The position numbers and the translations under genes are program-made. Positions 61,960 through 64,000 of a stretch of 64,000 nucleotides of DNA are shown here, piece by piece (position 1 is the first letter of the stretch; each line of letters starts with the position of its first letter). The notes beneath the pieces are model-generated. The model ran no database searches, was not told the DNA's origin, and saw only the letters and a program-made list of their open reading frames with translations. The stretch spans positions 1-64,000 of the forward strand of contig NZ_AUDL01000015.1 of NCBI RefSeq assembly GCF_000425445.1. Reading direction: 5' to 3'. The DNA is from Flavobacterium denitrificans DSM 15936. GTDB lineage: Bacteria; Bacteroidota; Bacteroidia; Flavobacteriales; Flavobacteriaceae.

Positions 61960-63696
61960 ATGCAATTATTTGATTGGATCGTACTTATTGTTACACTTTT
62001 ATTCATTGTTGGATATGGTTCTTGGAAAACCAAAGGGAGTAAAAATGTTGAAGATTTCATTTTAGGAAATAATGAGACGCCTTGGTACACTGTTGGACTT
62101 TCGGTAATGGCTACACAAGCTAGCGCCATTACATTTTTATCAACGCCTGGACAGGCTTATCATGACGGAATGGGTTTTGTCCAATTTTATTTCGGCTTGC
62201 CAATCGCTATGATTGTCATCTGTTTGACTTTTATTCCGCTTTATCATAAAAATAAAGTTTTTACCGCTTATGAATTTCTTGAAAAGCGATTTGATGTAAA
62301 AACGCGTTCACTTGCCGCTATTTTATTTTTAGTTCAAAGAGGTCTAGGAACTGGACTTACGATTTACGCTCCTGCCATTATTTTGTCAGCATTGCTAGGC
62401 TGGAATCTGACTATAATGAATATCATAATTGGTGTTATGGTAATTATATATACGTTTTCTGGAGGAACTAAAGCGGTGAACGTAACACAAAAACAGCAAA
62501 TGTTTGTAATTATCTCTGGTATGTTTATTACTTTTTTCTTGATTTTGCACTATTTGCCAAACGATATGACTTTTACAAGCGCGATGCATATTGCAGGTGC
62601 AAACGACAAAATGAATATTGTAGATTTTTCTTTTGATCCAGAAGAAAAGTACACATTTTGGAGTGGGATTACAGGAGGATTTTTCTTAGCTCTTTCTTAT
62701 TTTGGAACGGATCAATCGCAGGTTGGGCGATATTTATCTGGAAAATCGGTTGCTGAAAGTCAAATGGGATTAATTATGAACGGACTTTTAAAAGTTCCGA
62801 TGCAGTTTTTCATTTTATTAACCGGAGTAATGGTTTTTGTTTTCTTCCAATTCAATCCAGTTCCACTAAACTTTAATCCGAATAATAAAACTGTAATTGA
62901 AAAATCAGTTTTTAAGGAAGAATATCATGTTCTTGAAAAAAGACTGGAAAAACTTTCTGAAGATAAAAAAGTAATCAACTTATTATACATCGATCAGTTG
63001 AATCAGGATTATGACAATCCGATTTTAAGAAAAGAACTGGTTGCTCTATCAAACAAAGAAAAAGATTTGCGTGACAAAGCAAAAGAAATCATTTCGAAAG
63101 CCGACAGCAACAGCGAAACGAATGACAAGGATTATGTTTTCTTTCATTTTATTCTGCATTATTTGCCAAAGGGATTAATCGGATTATTGCTTGCCGTGAT
63201 TATTTCTGCTGCAATGTCATCAACAGCTTCTGGATTGAATGCATTGGCTTCAACAACAGCAATTGATATTTACAAAAGAAATATAAAAGCCGAAAAATCA
63301 GAAAAGCATTATTTGATGGCAACTAAATTTTTCACACTTTTCTGGGGAGTTGTAGCGATTCTTTTTGCTTGTGTCGGAACCTTATTTGAGAATTTGATTC
63401 AGCTTGTAAATATTATTGGTTCTATTTTTTACGGAACCGTTTTAGGAATATTCCTTGTTGGTTTTTATTTGAAGCGCGTTCAGGCAAAGTCTATGTTTAT
63501 TAGTGCTATTATTAGCCAATTGACAATTTTTGTGATTTATTATTTCATGATTTATATTTATCCGAGTGGTCAGGAAAAACTTGGCTATTTATGGCTGAAT
63601 TTCATTGGAGCAAACCTTACAGTTGTATTGTCATTGGTACTACAGTTTTTATTTTTCAGAGACAAACCAGATTCAGACAAAGTAATTTTGGAATAA
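61960..63696 (+). CDS. Sodium:solute symporter (SSS family)
   Basis: 578 residues with about 13 membrane segments and the SSS hallmarks: the unwound helix-1 region VMATQASAITFLSTPGQAY near 45-60, GGTKAVNVTQKQQ near 168, YFGTDQSQVGRYLSGKS near 247 and the sodium-site serines in ISAAMSSTASGLNALAS near 415-431. An unusual loop of about 75 residues (near 310-385) contains a charged coiled-coil-like sequence. It probably takes up a sugar released or deacetylated by the adjacent PIG-L enzyme (inference from context). Confidence 0.9.
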   Translation: MQLFDWIVLIVTLLFIVGYGSWKTKGSKNVEDFILGNNETPWYTVGLSVMATQASAITFLSTPGQAYHDGMGFVQFYFGLPIAMIVICLTFIPLYHKNKVFTAYEFLEKRFDVKTRSLAAILFLVQRGLGTGLTIYAPAIILSALLGWNLTIMNIIIGVMVIIYTFSGGTKAVNVTQKQQMFVIISGMFITFFLILHYLPNDMTFTSAMHIAGANDKMNIVDFSFDPEEKYTFWSGITGGFFLALSYFGTDQSQVGRYLSGKSVAESQMGLIMNGLLKVPMQFFILLTGVMVFVFFQFNPVPLNFNPNNKTVIEKSVFKEEYHVLEKRLEKLSEDKKVINLLYIDQLNQDYDNPILRKELVALSNKEKDLRDKAKEIISKADSNSETNDKDYVFFHFILHYLPKGLIGLLLAVIISAAMSSTASGLNALASTTAIDIYKRNIKAEKSEKHYLMATKFFTLFWGVVAILFACVGTLFENLIQLVNIIGSIFYGTVLGIFLVGFYLKRVQAKSMFISAIISQLTIFVIYYFMIYIYPSGQEKLGYLWLNFIGANLTVVLSLVLQFLFFRDKPDSDKVILE

Positions 63697-63703
63697 AATC
63701 TAA

Positions 63704-64000
63704 ATGAAATATTTTAGAAATATGCTTTTCTTTTATTCTTCCTTTTTAGAAAAATCAGGAAGAATCGAATATGGAATTTATGCATTTTTTACAATTCTGA
63801 TGCAAATGCTTGCTTTGTATTTATATCAAACGATCAATCTAAATAATGAAACTATTTTGCATATCTTCTACAGCTGTTTTATTGTTTTATTTACATTCGT
63901 TCCTATGCAGGCCACTACAGCTAGAAGATTGAGAGATTTAAATGCAAATCCTGCATTTCTTATTTTTAATTTTATTCCTGTTTTGAATATTGTTTTTATT
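63704..64000 (+). CDS. DUF805-like membrane protein, truncated by the window
   Basis: 99 codons remain open to the window edge. The start, 7 nt after the symporter stop, reads MKYFRNMLFFYSSFLEKSGRIEYG. Hydrophobic segments follow, with TARRLRDLNANP at the place of the RRLHDIG motif of DUF805. The 3' end lies outside the window, so length and identity are provisional. Confidence 0.65.
   Translation, partial: MKYFRNMLFFYSSFLEKSGRIEYGIYAFFTILMQMLALYLYQTINLNNETILHIFYSCFIVLFTFVPMQATTARRLRDLNANPAFLIFNFIPVLNIVFI

Noticed and set aside
1..64000. Prophage, integrated element, toxin-antitoxin or defence island
   Set aside because: No integrase, transposase, phage structural, restriction, toxin or CRISPR gene is visible; gene content is housekeeping with no clear shift in composition.

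Overview
The window reads as ordinary chromosome from a low-GC Bacteroidetes bacterium, most likely Flavobacterium. Three things support this. Promoters follow the Bacteroidetes pattern (a TTG/TTTG box, about 19-21 nt, then TAnnTTTG). The gene content is typical of the group: fused CcsB-CcsA cytochrome c biogenesis protein, DUF3667, DUF2853, DUF2520, CvfB, a menaquinone pathway and an APC permease with a soluble tail. Intergenic gaps are loaded with palindromic and short-period repeats. I see no prophage, transposase, integrase, CRISPR array or replication origin.

Layout. 0-4.9 kb: tRNA-Val, an ABC exporter, proline dehydrogenase and aroB. 4.9-8.1 kb: a polyamine block with a possible Arg-rich leader peptide, an arginine decarboxylase, a deoxyhypusine-synthase-like enzyme and a very acidic small protein. 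8.2-16.8 kb: recQ, then a leftward run (DinB-like protein, ppc, an Lrp/AsnC regulator, an M14 carboxypeptidase), a divergent XRE regulator surrounded by TTTAC/GTAAA inverted repeats, and a PlsC-type acyltransferase. 16.8-21.6 kb: a rightward cluster with a spermidine-synthase-like protein, an M23 peptidase, small exported proteins, an NTF2-like protein and an APC permease. 21.8-28.1 kb: a class V PLP enzyme, msrA, selO, a YpdA-like reductase, a CYTH protein and a membrane-anchored HhH-like protein.

28.2-38.6 kb holds most of the menaquinone pathway on the minus strand (menC, menA, menB, menD), interspersed with a TPR protein, an MBL-fold hydrolase, CvfB and DUF2853, plus a rightward M28 peptidase. 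38.8-48 kb: an exported thioredoxin-like protein, a GNAT enzyme, an exported glutathione peroxidase, an ECF sigma/anti-sigma pair, DoxX, DUF3667 and the CcsBA fusion. 48.2-57.3 kb: a GH28 pectin-type glycosidase behind a perfect LacI-type operator, then a compact rightward run (DUF2520, KdsC-like, UbiA-family, Maf, MscS, AI-2E transporter, outer-membrane barrel, His-rich exported protein). 57.4-64 kb: a lipoprotein combining a propeller-like region with a beta-helix-like tail, then a PIG-L deacetylase, a 35-residue membrane peptide and a sodium:solute symporter that look like one unit, and a DUF805-like gene cut by the window end.

The least-explained material is between the genes. Several gaps hold imperfect inverted repeats whose arms are built from degenerate short tandem units of period 7, 8 or 10, and two of them bracket menC. 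Other candidates worth attention are the Arg-rich leader and hairpin upstream of the arginine decarboxylase, the inverted-repeat array at the XRE regulator, the LacI-like operator at the GH28 gene, and two long gaps (33.4-34.0 kb and 41.4-42.0 kb) that may encode small RNAs or peptides. Most protein-coding content is conventional, and I do not claim a new multigene system.
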